Of a DNA stretch of 57,069 bases, positions 48,766 through 56,723 are shown one piece after another. Both the position numbers and the translations under genes were made by a program. Location of the stretch: positions 1 to 57,069 of the forward strand of contig JAGPUW010000012.1 in assembly GCA_018069465.1 (NCBI GenBank), read 5' to 3'. The stretch's first letter is position 1; each line of letters starts with the position of its first letter. The notes beneath the pieces are model-generated. The model made no database searches and was not told the DNA's origin. It saw nothing but the letters and a program-made list of their open reading frames with translations. This DNA comes from Gammaproteobacteria bacterium (lineage in GTDB: Bacteria; Pseudomonadota; Gammaproteobacteria; Pseudomonadales; Porticoccaceae).

Positions 48766-49315
48766 TGGCCAACCTTTTATACCCTTGGACGAGTTCATGA
48801 TTGGCACTGACCACCGATTCAGAAAAGCTGGCGTATTCTGGTGGTACCTTCTCAATGGCATTAAGATCAAAACCGGGGCCAATGTTGGTCATTGGCGGAA
48901 CATGAAAGTTTTGAGGTAAATCCATGCCATCAATGACGCTGTTGTGTCTGATAACACAGCCGTTGCCGATGCTGGTTTGAAAAACCACGCTGTTAAAACC
49001 AATAAACACGTCGTCCCCCACCGAGCAAGGGCCATGAACGATAGAGCGATGAGCAATGGATGTGCGTTCACCAATGGACACTGCTGCACCTGATTTTGAA
49101 TGGATAACTACGCCATCTTGAATGTTGGTATCACGTTTAATTGTTATAGGTTCCATCTCGCCTGATTCATCAACTTCGTCGGCACGAATAACGGCATAGG
49201 GGCCAATGAACACATTGTCCTGAACGATTACTTTTCCACAGATAATCGCGGTAGGGTCTATGAAAGCACTTTCCGCAACTCTAGGTATGTGGCCGTTTGG
49301 ATTCTTTCGTAACAT
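48752..49315 (-). CDS. Gamma-class carbonic anhydrase-like protein (CamH-like)
   Basis: 187 residues with left-handed beta-helix hexapeptide repeats (AIICGKVIVQDNVFIGPYAV then IRADE). The zinc histidines are visible: VVIHSK and SIAHRSIVHG. There is a C-terminal helix (ESVVSANHELVQGYKRLANE). It would hydrate CO2, perhaps with a metal other than zinc, as an alternate enzyme during zinc shortage. It sits in the zinc operon directly before the COG0523 GTPase, a possible client-chaperone pair. Confidence 0.88.
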   Translation of the reverse strand: MLRKNPNGHIPRVAESAFIDPTAIICGKVIVQDNVFIGPYAVIRADEVDESGEMEPITIKRDTNIQDGVVIHSKSGAAVSIGERTSIAHRSIVHGPCSVGDDVFIGFNSVVFQTSIGNGCVIRHNSVIDGMDLPQNFHVPPMTNIGPGFDLNAIEKVPPEYASFSESVVSANHELVQGYKRLANELR

Positions 49316-49460
49316 AGATATTCCTTGTTTATGAATTTAGTTGTTTTGTAATAAGGTTTGGGCTTGCTTGAACCATGGTAGAGTTTTAATGCGTTGTTGC
49401 TGGCCATAAAGTTTGAGAAATTATTGAGTCGTGTAATCATGCTAGCTGTTTAAGGCATTG

Positions 49461-49646
49461 CTATAGACACTGTCCACAACACTTTTTAAATTTACGACCG
49501 TTGCCGCATGGACAAGGGTCATTTCGCCCAACTTTTGGTTCTGTGCGTGCAATGGGTATTGGTGGAGTGCAGCAATTTGTGTTGCTACAACGGGATTCAA
49601 TATTTTTTGCCTGTTCTTGCTTGAGTGTTTTAATTCCATTAGGCAT
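49461..49646 (-). CDS. SEC-C zinc-motif small protein
   Basis: 61 residues ending in [21 protein letters not shown], the SEC-C metal-binding motif (CxC...CC), plus an upstream CSNTNCC. Similar small SEC-C/SWIM-like proteins recur in Zur-controlled clusters; they may bind or buffer zinc. Of two overlapping frames (this and 49442-49639) only this one carries the motif. It lies 15 bases after folE2. A 145-base gap before the carbonic anhydrase gene contains no convincing coding. Confidence 0.8.
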   Translation of the reverse strand: MPNGIKTLKQEQAKNIESRCSNTNCCTPPIPIARTEPKVGRNDPCPCGNGRKFKKCCGQCL

Positions 49647-49661
49647 TAAATTGTTATCTCA

Positions 49662-50564
49662 TTACGGGTTATATTTTTGGTCGATCACTACGGCATTGTG
49701 GGCATGCAGGCTTTCTTGATGCTCCACTTTAAACCTGTAGTCTTTAATCCATGCTGATTGCTCTAGCAAAGCTTTGATATTTCGCGCGGCATCCTCGCAG
49801 AACATCAGATTATTAGCATTTAAGCGGGCAAACTCCTGCTCATCCGTGCGTTTAACCATAGTTTGTACAGGTGTGCCAATGGCTTCTTCAATCTGCATAA
49901 TAAGTGATGGAAGAGGCGGCCAGTGGTGATTGCCCAGCGATAAATGCAAGTAGGCATAAGAGCGCTGACTATGCGGTGTGGCGACCGTAGCCGTATGCGC
50001 CCATGACAGCAGTGCCTGTTTATCAATACTCGACGTTGAAAACTCATTGTCTATGGCGTTGGCAACTAATTGGCGCGACAGTGCTGCTGAACAAGGGCAA
50101 GTACTTGAATAGGGAATGGTTAGTTTCAGTCCGTAATCGTGCTTGTCGTATAACAATTCGCTCTGTATTTCGATAGGGTAGGTTTGATACCCCGTTTCGT
50201 TGCTGAGTAGCGATGTCTTTGGCAGTAGCAAGTCAAATGTTAGATCAAGCTTTGCGTTTCGGCTGATTCCTTCTTGAGAGGTAACCATATTTTTCAGTAG
50301 CAAGTCGAGACCAGCTTTGTCGCAAACCTGGGTGGCAAGCTGATTGAGAATGGCATGCAAGCGTGACATATGAATGCCTTTTTCGGTTGCCTCATCAAGG
50401 CTGACATAGACATTGGCTTTTGCAGTAACCGACTGCTGTTTTCCACCACCGACATTAAGGGTGAGTGGAACGGCAATATTTTCCATGCCTACCCACTGCA
50501 AGGGGTAATTAGCGGTTTCAGTGCGGGTCTTGGCAATATCAGGTAACACTTTGACTGCTTGCAT
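49662..50564 (-). CDS. folE2: GTP cyclohydrolase FolE2 (type IB)
   Basis: 300 residues. The family opening PDIAKTRTETANYPLQWVGM, and the metal-site cysteine region SSTCPCSAALSRQLV, are present, with RSYAYLHLSLGN later. FolE2 makes 7,8-dihydroneopterin triphosphate for folate and, unlike FolE (IA), is not strictly zinc-dependent, using Mn or Fe. Known Zur regulons carry folE2 as a backup for FolE. It sits in the zinc operon between dihydroorotase and SEC-C genes. Confidence 0.95.
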   Translation of the reverse strand: MQAVKVLPDIAKTRTETANYPLQWVGMENIAVPLTLNVGGGKQQSVTAKANVYVSLDEATEKGIHMSRLHAILNQLATQVCDKAGLDLLLKNMVTSQEGISRNAKLDLTFDLLLPKTSLLSNETGYQTYPIEIQSELLYDKHDYGLKLTIPYSSTCPCSAALSRQLVANAIDNEFSTSSIDKQALLSWAHTATVATPHSQRSYAYLHLSLGNHHWPPLPSLIMQIEEAIGTPVQTMVKRTDEQEFARLNANNLMFCEDAARNIKALLEQSAWIKDYRFKVEHQESLHAHNAVVIDQKYNP

Positions 50565-50617
50565 TTAATGTCCTTTTGAATATAAAGATGATTGATACAG
50601 GCTTAAACAGTTGATGC

Positions 50618-51952
50618 TTATCGAGCAAAGGCAAGTGGTCTGGCAAATAATTTTCCAGAGAATTTACCATCACTGCTAAAAACCCTCTGACCATTTACCC
50701 AGGTGCTATTAATTTGTGAAGAAAACACTTGTCCTGCAAAGGGAGTCCAACCACAGAGATATAAACTATTCTCGTGCGTTACAGTTGTGGATGATTGGCT
50801 GTCGATAAGAACCAAATCCGCATAATAACCCTCGCGGATAAACCCGCGTTCAGTGATGGCATACCTTAGTGCTGGATTGTGCGCGGTTTTTTCAACGATC
50901 TGGGTTAGGCTGAGCCGCCCATGTTTCACATGCTCCAATAAACTTAATAGTGCATGCTGTACCAGTGGCAACCCGGCGGGGGCTTGATCATAATCGACCT
51001 TCTTTTCTGCCAAGGTATGGGGCGCATGATCTGTTGCAATAATGTCGATTTGGTTGGTGTGCAGTGCATTAATCAGCGCGTCCCGGTCACTCTGGCTTTT
51101 TATCGATGGGTTGCACTTAATTAAATTGCCCAAACGTACGTAGTCTTGGTCGCTAAACCATAAATGGTGAACACAGGCTTCGGCCGTAATAGGTTTTTTT
51201 TCTATGGGGCCAGGTTCAAATAAACTCAATTCTTTTTCAGTGGTGATATGCAATACATGCAATTGGCTGCCGTGCTGTTTGGCCAAGCCCACGGCATAGG
51301 AAGAAGAAGCAAAGCAGGCATTGGTATCTCTGAGTTTGGGATGGTCTTCAATAGCCAGCACTGTTTTTGAGCGAAGGAGTGCTTCTCGATTTTTGTGAAT
51401 AACCGGGCCGTTTTCGCAATGAGTAACGATAAGCACAGGAGATTCACGAAAAATGGCATCAAGTGCCTGAGGAGCTTCAACCAATAAATCACCGGTTGAT
51501 GCGCCCATAAACACTTTTACACCACAGTGCTTTTTAGGATCGAGTCGCTTAATTTGTTCGAGATTTTCTTCGGTTGCTCCCAGGTAGAACCCATAGTTGG
51601 CATAGGATCGTTCAGCGGCAATGGCGTATTTTTGGTCGAGTGCCTTAATGGTTGTTGTGGCCGGATTGACATTCGGCATTTCCATATAGCTGGTGATACC
51701 GCCAGCAACAGCAGCTCGGGATTCGCTGGCAATTGTTCCTTTGTGGGTAAGGCCTGGCTCGCGAAAATGAACTTGATCGTCAATCATTCCGGGAAGTAGA
51801 TGGTATCCACCTGCTTCGACAATAGTGTCCTGCGGCTGTGCGTTTATACATTTCTCGATTTTATCTATTCGTTGATCCTTGATGCGTAAATCCGCCTCGA
51901 TCACGCGCCCCTCATTCACTAATCGGGCATTTTTTATTAATGTGCAGGGCAT
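50618..51952 (-). CDS. pyrC: Dihydroorotase paralog (amidohydrolase class)
   Basis: 444 residues. Metal-binding features are IDDQVHFREPG (the first His of the usual HxH is Gln), the lysine in GVKVFMGASTG that is carboxylated in the family, VTHCE, VLHITTEKE and the catalytic Asp in ATDHAPH. It closes carbamoyl-aspartate to dihydroorotate in pyrimidine synthesis. The Gln variant may alter metal load. It starts two bases after the hisI stop and is presumably a backup enzyme for zinc shortage. Confidence 0.9.
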   Translation of the reverse strand: MPCTLIKNARLVNEGRVIEADLRIKDQRIDKIEKCINAQPQDTIVEAGGYHLLPGMIDDQVHFREPGLTHKGTIASESRAAVAGGITSYMEMPNVNPATTTIKALDQKYAIAAERSYANYGFYLGATEENLEQIKRLDPKKHCGVKVFMGASTGDLLVEAPQALDAIFRESPVLIVTHCENGPVIHKNREALLRSKTVLAIEDHPKLRDTNACFASSSYAVGLAKQHGSQLHVLHITTEKELSLFEPGPIEKKPITAEACVHHLWFSDQDYVRLGNLIKCNPSIKSQSDRDALINALHTNQIDIIATDHAPHTLAEKKVDYDQAPAGLPLVQHALLSLLEHVKHGRLSLTQIVEKTAHNPALRYAITERGFIREGYYADLVLIDSQSSTTVTHENSLYLCGWTPFAGQVFSSQINSTWVNGQRVFSSDGKFSGKLFARPLAFAR

Positions 51953-51954
51953 TT

Positions 51955-52374
51955 TCAGCTTTTATTCCCATCGATAAAAACCGCTTGCTGCACGGCATCC
52001 ACTTTGAGATAGAAGCAATTCGGGCGACCAGTATGGCAGGCAGCCCCAAGCTGCTGAACATCACACAGTAGGGTGTCACCGTCGCAGTCGATCTGCATAG
52101 ATTTCAGGCGCTGGTGGTGGCCGCTGGTTTCGCCTTTGCACCATAGTTGGGACCTTGAACGAGACCAGTAGGTCATGTTGCCGCTGGCAAGTGTTAGTTC
52201 AATAGCTTTCCGATTCATCCATGCCATCATTAACACATCGCGGCTGCAATGATCCTGTGCGATGACGGGGATAAGTCCCTTATCGTTATAGGCAAGGTTT
52301 TCAATAACACCGGATAGTGGATGCCGCTCCCCGTGCTCGTGTTTTTCAAAGGGGAGAAAAAAATCGTTGATCAT
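51955..52374 (-). CDS. hisI: Phosphoribosyl-AMP cyclohydrolase paralog (HisI, stand-alone)
   Basis: 139 residues from ATG 52374 ([10 protein letters not shown]), preceded by GAGGAG; a longer frame to 52413 overlaps merC-like coding. The HisI pattern is complete: [20 protein letters not shown], the acidic DCDGDTLL and [10 protein letters not shown]. The three zinc cysteines (DCD, AAC, NC spaced 16 and 7) are kept. It opens the purine ring of PR-AMP in histidine synthesis. There is no fused HisE. It is a zinc-operon paralog rather than part of a his operon. Confidence 0.92.
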   Translation of the reverse strand: MINDFFLPFEKHEHGERHPLSGVIENLAYNDKGLIPVIAQDHCSRDVLMMAWMNRKAIELTLASGNMTYWSRSRSQLWCKGETSGHHQRLKSMQIDCDGDTLLCDVQQLGAACHTGRPNCFYLKVDAVQQAVFIDGNKS

Positions 52375-52393
52375 GGTTATTCCGCTCCTCGGT

Positions 52394-52795
52394 TCAGTGA
52401 GCTTCACAGCCACACTGGAGGCGTTTACATAATGTGTGGTTCCGCAAATGGCCGAGGGCGATAAGTGATGCGCCCATTAATATTGCGATCTTCTCCCCTG
52501 TTTCCCCGAGCAGGTCATGACCCATGAAAGTTGCCAGGGTCAATATGCAGAGTCCTGTCAGCCCCATTGCCATAACGCTAAATTTCAGGTGCTGTCGGCA
52601 TCCCATTGTCAATGCGATCAGACTTGTGGGTAGCACCGCGAGCAACATCCATTGGTGGAGGCGCTCGTCTGCAAAAGTATTTGCGGCCAGCGCAGGCAAT
52701 AGGACGAAGGCGAGGGGGAGCAGCAGGCAATGCACGGTGCAAATGAGGGAAAGGCTGATGGCGACCTTGTCGATATTGATGGGTATGGATTTCAT
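52394..52795 (-). CDS. MerC-domain membrane protein
   Basis: 133 residues with four membrane helices. A cysteine-histidine motif lies in the first helix ([14 protein letters not shown]) and a Cys-rich tail [11 protein letters not shown] ends the protein. MerC proteins move mercuric ions; in this operon a role in zinc uptake is more plausible, which is inference. It has AAGGAAG before ATG 52795 and overlaps the upstream part of the hisI frame. Confidence 0.85.
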   Translation of the reverse strand: MKSIPINIDKVAISLSLICTVHCLLLPLAFVLLPALAANTFADERLHQWMLLAVLPTSLIALTMGCRQHLKFSVMAMGLTGLCILTLATFMGHDLLGETGEKIAILMGASLIALGHLRNHTLCKRLQCGCEAH

Positions 52796-52845
52796 GCTAC
52801 TTCCTTTGGCTTGTAATGGCTTTGAGTTGTCACTTTTGAAACTGT

Positions 52846-53307
52846 TTAGGCCGGCTGCTTAGCGCAATCCTGACATAAACAATGTAATTCCAATTGCGGA
52901 CTCTTCAGTAGATAACCTGCTTGCGCAACATTACGTTTCAGAGTATCAATCAGTGTTTTTTTAATACCAATCTCCTTTACAGCGCTACATTCATCGCAGA
53001 TCAGGAACTGCGGTACTTCGTGAGCATGGTCGCAACTGATGTGAGAACAGGCCACATACTTATTGGCCAAATGCAGCTTATGCACCAGGTTTTCGCTTTC
53101 TAAAAACGCCAAAATCCGGTAGACCGACATGGGTGGAACGGATTCATTGAACTCATTCCGGTAAAAATCGGCTAATTCATAGGCTGATAAGGCTTTTTGG
53201 GACTTAAGCAAGCCGGTCAGAACGTGTTTGCGCTTTTCTGTCAGGCGCGTACCGCTGACCTTGCAGTGTTTTTCAGCGTGATCGAGGGCTTTGCTAATTT
53301 TGCTCAT
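52846..53307 (-). CDS. zur: Zinc uptake regulator Zur (Fur family)
   Basis: 153 residues. The winged-helix part (GTRLTEKRKHVLTGLLKSQK, SAYELADFY, VPPMSVYRILAFLE) is followed by the dimerisation domain with metal sites: HISCDHAHEVPQFLICDECSAV and the C-terminal CLCQDC, giving the structural CxxC...CxxC zinc. This pattern is that of Zur rather than Fur. When zinc is bound it represses uptake genes. Here it is encoded within the operon it probably controls, so it is autoregulated. Confidence 0.93.
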   Translation of the reverse strand: MSKISKALDHAEKHCKVSGTRLTEKRKHVLTGLLKSQKALSAYELADFYRNEFNESVPPMSVYRILAFLESENLVHKLHLANKYVACSHISCDHAHEVPQFLICDECSAVKEIGIKKTLIDTLKRNVAQAGYLLKSPQLELHCLCQDCAKQPA

Positions 53308-53312
53308 AGGGG

Positions 53313-53948
53313 TTACCTGAAATGGATTTCGTTGTGCTCATGGTTCAGAGTAGCTGCGCCTTGTCGGCTGTGAACAATCCATTGTATCTGCAGGGATGCA
53401 ATACTCGTAAAAACTTCATGTAGGGCGACAGTGATTGAGCGTAGCTTGTCCGGTTTTGTACAGGTGTATTGATAGCTAGCCTCTATATCCCTGTGGGAGT
53501 CGTTGTCTAAATCGTGATCTTCGTGTGAGCCCTGCTTATTATCAGCTCGCACATTTACATCGGTTTTTAGGATGGCGGAAAAATCTGTGGACTGCTGATT
53601 CAGCGTGCAGCCTCCACCATTGAGGAGAAAGAGTGCATTGGTGTTCTTCAGATTGATACGCGTGCTTTCCACCATCGCTTGTTGCTCGGGGCTGTTGGCA
53701 TTGTGCTCAAAGCCGAGCAGGTTCATCGCTGGTGAGTGCAACGCCAAAGACAGTTGGCTCGCATCAAGTACAATGTGTAATTCCGCATTACCGTGAACAT
53801 GCGGGCTCAGTGAGCCCTTATGTTCTGAGTGTATTTCCCCTTTGGGTTCGTTGCCAAACGCTAATGTGTTTATAGCGAGGGTTAATAATATTACGGCTAT
53901 GTTTTGGATAAATTGCGTCATAACGGTTGAACTCATTTTATCTATCAT
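53313..53948 (-). CDS. DUF2796 zinc-binding periplasmic protein (ZrgA-like)
   Basis: 211 residues from ATG 53948; a GTG at 53981 or ATGs at 53936/53921 are alternatives. There is a signal peptide (FIQNIAVILLTLAINTLAFG). The mature protein has PHVHGNAELHIVLD and a His/Asp stretch (GSHEDHDLDNDSHRD), and a conserved Cys pair. DUF2796/ZrgA proteins bind zinc in the periplasm and serve uptake with the Zrg ABC pair. It starts just after the receptor gene. Confidence 0.88.
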   Translation of the reverse strand: MIDKMSSTVMTQFIQNIAVILLTLAINTLAFGNEPKGEIHSEHKGSLSPHVHGNAELHIVLDASQLSLALHSPAMNLLGFEHNANSPEQQAMVESTRINLKNTNALFLLNGGGCTLNQQSTDFSAILKTDVNVRADNKQGSHEDHDLDNDSHRDIEASYQYTCTKPDKLRSITVALHEVFTSIASLQIQWIVHSRQGAATLNHEHNEIHFR

Positions 53949-53955
53949 TCGTTGT

Positions 53956-56346
53956 TTAGAACATACTGCGTATGCCGACACTGAATCCTCTGCCGGGCAA
54001 AGGTGCTCGGTCTTTTAGAAATGAAGAGTGAACGCGGGCCTCTTCATCGGTCAGATTGGTACCTTTGGCGAATATGGTGAGGTCGCCTGAGCTGCCGAAA
54101 AAGGTATAAGCCAGCTGTGCATCCATGAGCGTATAACTGTCGGTATTCGTTTCGAATGCGTCGATATCGTCCTGCTCAAAATAATGCGTTACGCCCACTT
54201 GCCCGTTCCAGCCACTGTGTCGGTAATTAAGTTGACTGCCCAAACGGAAGGGAGGGATGCGGGGTAAATTGCCGCCATCGTCCAGTTTGGCTCGAATGCT
54301 GTCGCCCCATACCGTGAGCTTAAAGGGCGTGGCGAATTGCCAGACTACCTCGGCTTCAAGGCCATAGAACGTAGCGTCGGTCTGTTCAAAGATATAGACA
54401 GGTAAATCACCGCCATGATTATGCGCTTCGGCTTCTTCTTCATGGTCAAACAATGCCTCGCTGGTATAGCCGGTATTGCGCTGGTAGTAAAAATCGCTGA
54501 CCTGGTTGTAAAACACATTGATGACAAAACCGACATCACCTTCATGTTTGCGCAGACTGAGGTCAATATTGTTGGAGACTTCCTTGTCGGCTTTGCCGGT
54601 GTAATCCAGGTGTGCGCCGTCTTCTTCCTCGTGCAGCGTAAAGAGGGCGCCGACTTCGTAGCTACCCGTACCAATATGTGGCCCAGCGGAAAACAATTCT
54701 GACGCCGTGGGTGCTCGCTGTGAATGAGTAAGAGCGACGCCGATGTTGTAACCGGGGCTAAAGTCCCACACCAATCCGGCGGACACACTGAAAGGCGTGT
54801 AATCCAGGTCGTCAAAATGCAGCAATGCGTGCCCGTGCTCCTCTTCTTCTGCGTCGTCGTGGTGGCCCTCCTCCCATTCAATTGCATCTGCCTTAAGTGA
54901 TACTTTTTCTATCCGGGCACCCAGTTGCCACAGGATATTTCCGGTGTGCTTTTCTTCCACCAGCGCTAGGGCAAAGGTATCCGTAGTTGAGGGTGGCGTG
55001 AAGGCCTCATCGCCTACGGCCTCAAAGTCAGTGGTTTTTCCTTCTATAGATAACGCACCTCGCCAACCGCTGAATTCCTGATGCAGAAAATCCATTTTTG
55101 CCTGCAAGGTTTCATTTCGAAACACGGTGCCAGTTTCGCCACTTTCAAACTCGATATGCTCGTAATCGGTATAGCCAATACGAGTATTGAGGCCGCTTAG
55201 ATACTCGTTATCAAGGGACAGCTCGCTAATCAGTTGCCAGCGATCTTGGCTTAAGTCCGAGAGTACAACTTCCTCTTCCTCATGCTCTTCTTCGTGCGCT
55301 CCTTCATCTTCTTCATGGGCATGACCAGGGACACCATTAAGCCGATCAAGGCGTCCATAGGATAAACCAATAAAACCATTGTCAAGCAACCAGCTGGCAC
55401 CGACGTTAAAGCCCTCGCTCTTGGCCGCACTGTTTTCCAGCACGCCTTTGCGGTGATCGTTGTGGCCTTCCGCTTCGTGTTCCTCATCCGTTTCTAATTC
55501 TGCAATTCCAGGGATTTTGTAGTTGCTACCATCGCGCCAAAAACCATCTATGTGCACGGCGATAGAATCATTTCCGCCGGTGTAGGCCAGTGACACTTCG
55601 TCTTCATTGGCGACAGTATTATGGGCAACAGAAAAGTCACCTTTAGCTTCACTGGAGCGAGGCACACGATCATCAACAATATTGACAACACCGCCAATGG
55701 CACCTGAGCCGTAAAACAGTGTGGCTGGGCCGCGCAGAATCTCGATTTGCTCTGCAGTACTAGCCTCAGTAGCCACGACATGATCCGGGCCCACTCTGGA
55801 GGCATCGCTAACATCTAAACCATTTTGGGTGATCAGTACTCTGGGGCCATCAAGGCCGCGAATAATCGGGCTGCTGGCGACAGGGCCGAAATAGCTGGAG
55901 TGAACACCGACTTCATTTTTGAGTGTTTCACCCAGTGTGCTGGCCTGCTTGTTGCGAAGCTCATCACCACTGATAACAGTAATAGGCAGCGCAGATTCAA
56001 TTGTTGACGCGTGCAGGGGAAGACCGATGACATCGATTTGCTCAATCACTGAGCGTTGCAGCGTTATGGTGAGCGGTGCGGCTTGTTGGCCGTGCAAATG
56101 TAAAATGCGGTGGCCGTAGCCTTTTGCTTCGATATGAATTTCATCAACGGCATCGGTGACAATTTTCACTACAAAGTGGCCATTGGTGTCGGTGGTTATA
56201 TCTTTTCGAGTGCCGATAATCTCGACACGGGCTTTGGCGACAGGGTTACCGTTATCGTCGATGACTTGTCCTGAAAAGGCATGGCTTAACCCTGATAGAC
56301 TTAATAGAGCGAGAAAAATACTTGTTCTCTTCATTTCGTAATTCAT
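53956..56346 (-). CDS. TonB-dependent outer-membrane receptor, ZnuD-like (zinc)
   Basis: 796 residues. After a signal peptide comes a carboxypeptidase-regulatory-like domain (VIDDNGNPVAKARVEI), then the plug (SALPITVISGDEL, GPATLFYGSGAIGGVVNIVD) and a 22-strand-type barrel ending in FSVGIRSMF with terminal Phe. Extracellular loops are extremely rich in His/Glu/Asp: HAHEEDEGAHEEEHEEEE, EEGHHDDAEEEEHGHALLHF and EEEAEAHNHGG. That matches ZnuD-type zinc receptors. It is the first gene of the operon and follows a Zur-like operator. Confidence 0.93.
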   Translation of the reverse strand: MNYEMKRTSIFLALLSLSGLSHAFSGQVIDDNGNPVAKARVEIIGTRKDITTDTNGHFVVKIVTDAVDEIHIEAKGYGHRILHLHGQQAAPLTITLQRSVIEQIDVIGLPLHASTIESALPITVISGDELRNKQASTLGETLKNEVGVHSSYFGPVASSPIIRGLDGPRVLITQNGLDVSDASRVGPDHVVATEASTAEQIEILRGPATLFYGSGAIGGVVNIVDDRVPRSSEAKGDFSVAHNTVANEDEVSLAYTGGNDSIAVHIDGFWRDGSNYKIPGIAELETDEEHEAEGHNDHRKGVLENSAAKSEGFNVGASWLLDNGFIGLSYGRLDRLNGVPGHAHEEDEGAHEEEHEEEEVVLSDLSQDRWQLISELSLDNEYLSGLNTRIGYTDYEHIEFESGETGTVFRNETLQAKMDFLHQEFSGWRGALSIEGKTTDFEAVGDEAFTPPSTTDTFALALVEEKHTGNILWQLGARIEKVSLKADAIEWEEGHHDDAEEEEHGHALLHFDDLDYTPFSVSAGLVWDFSPGYNIGVALTHSQRAPTASELFSAGPHIGTGSYEVGALFTLHEEEDGAHLDYTGKADKEVSNNIDLSLRKHEGDVGFVINVFYNQVSDFYYQRNTGYTSEALFDHEEEAEAHNHGGDLPVYIFEQTDATFYGLEAEVVWQFATPFKLTVWGDSIRAKLDDGGNLPRIPPFRLGSQLNYRHSGWNGQVGVTHYFEQDDIDAFETNTDSYTLMDAQLAYTFFGSSGDLTIFAKGTNLTDEEARVHSSFLKDRAPLPGRGFSVGIRSMF

Positions 56347-56499
56347 TGATCTTTCCTGTTATAGCTGTGTAGCTGTTCAATTCCTAAAAGCTTCTGTCTC
56401 TTTCTTTCTGTATTTATCAACACCAAAAGTCGCTTGACAACTGCAGTCAAAGTAGCGAGATATATTCGCAAGGGTTTATTTCTTGCTGCCAGGTAAGAC

Positions 56500-56529
56500 A
56501 TGATATATCGTATCATTAACTTTGTGCAA
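56500..56529 (-). promoter_or_regulatory. Zur-box-like operator and promoter of the zinc operon
   Basis: The box is ATGATATATCGTATCAT (56500-56516). On the minus strand TTGCAC (56529-56524) and TATATC (56507-56502) with a 16-base spacer could be the -35 and -10, so a bound repressor would cover the -10. The start of the receptor gene lies about 155 bases downstream, leaving a long leader with no evident structure. The rest of 56347-56723 has no recognised feature. Confidence 0.72.
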
Positions 56530-56723
56530 GGCTCTTACTCTTAATCATGTGATTGCGGGTAAAGAGGGCCATGACATTTTTTATTTGAAGCTGGCTTGTT
56601 GTCACTCACAGCGAATCCATGGCTTGTCTGTTAAGTGAAACCTAATAGCTTGTATCGTAATTTAATATAAGTAGTTGGGTAAGATTATGTTGAGATCAAA
56701 AGAAAGTTGTTTTTTGTATTTAA

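Noticed and set aside
49258-49440. 60-codon minus-strand frame after the SEC-C gene
   Set aside because: It overlaps the carbonic anhydrase start in another frame, has no recognisable motif, and looks like chance coding.
49442-49639. Alternative frame over the SEC-C gene
   Set aside because: It lacks the CxC...CC motif, which is only present in the 49461-49646 frame.
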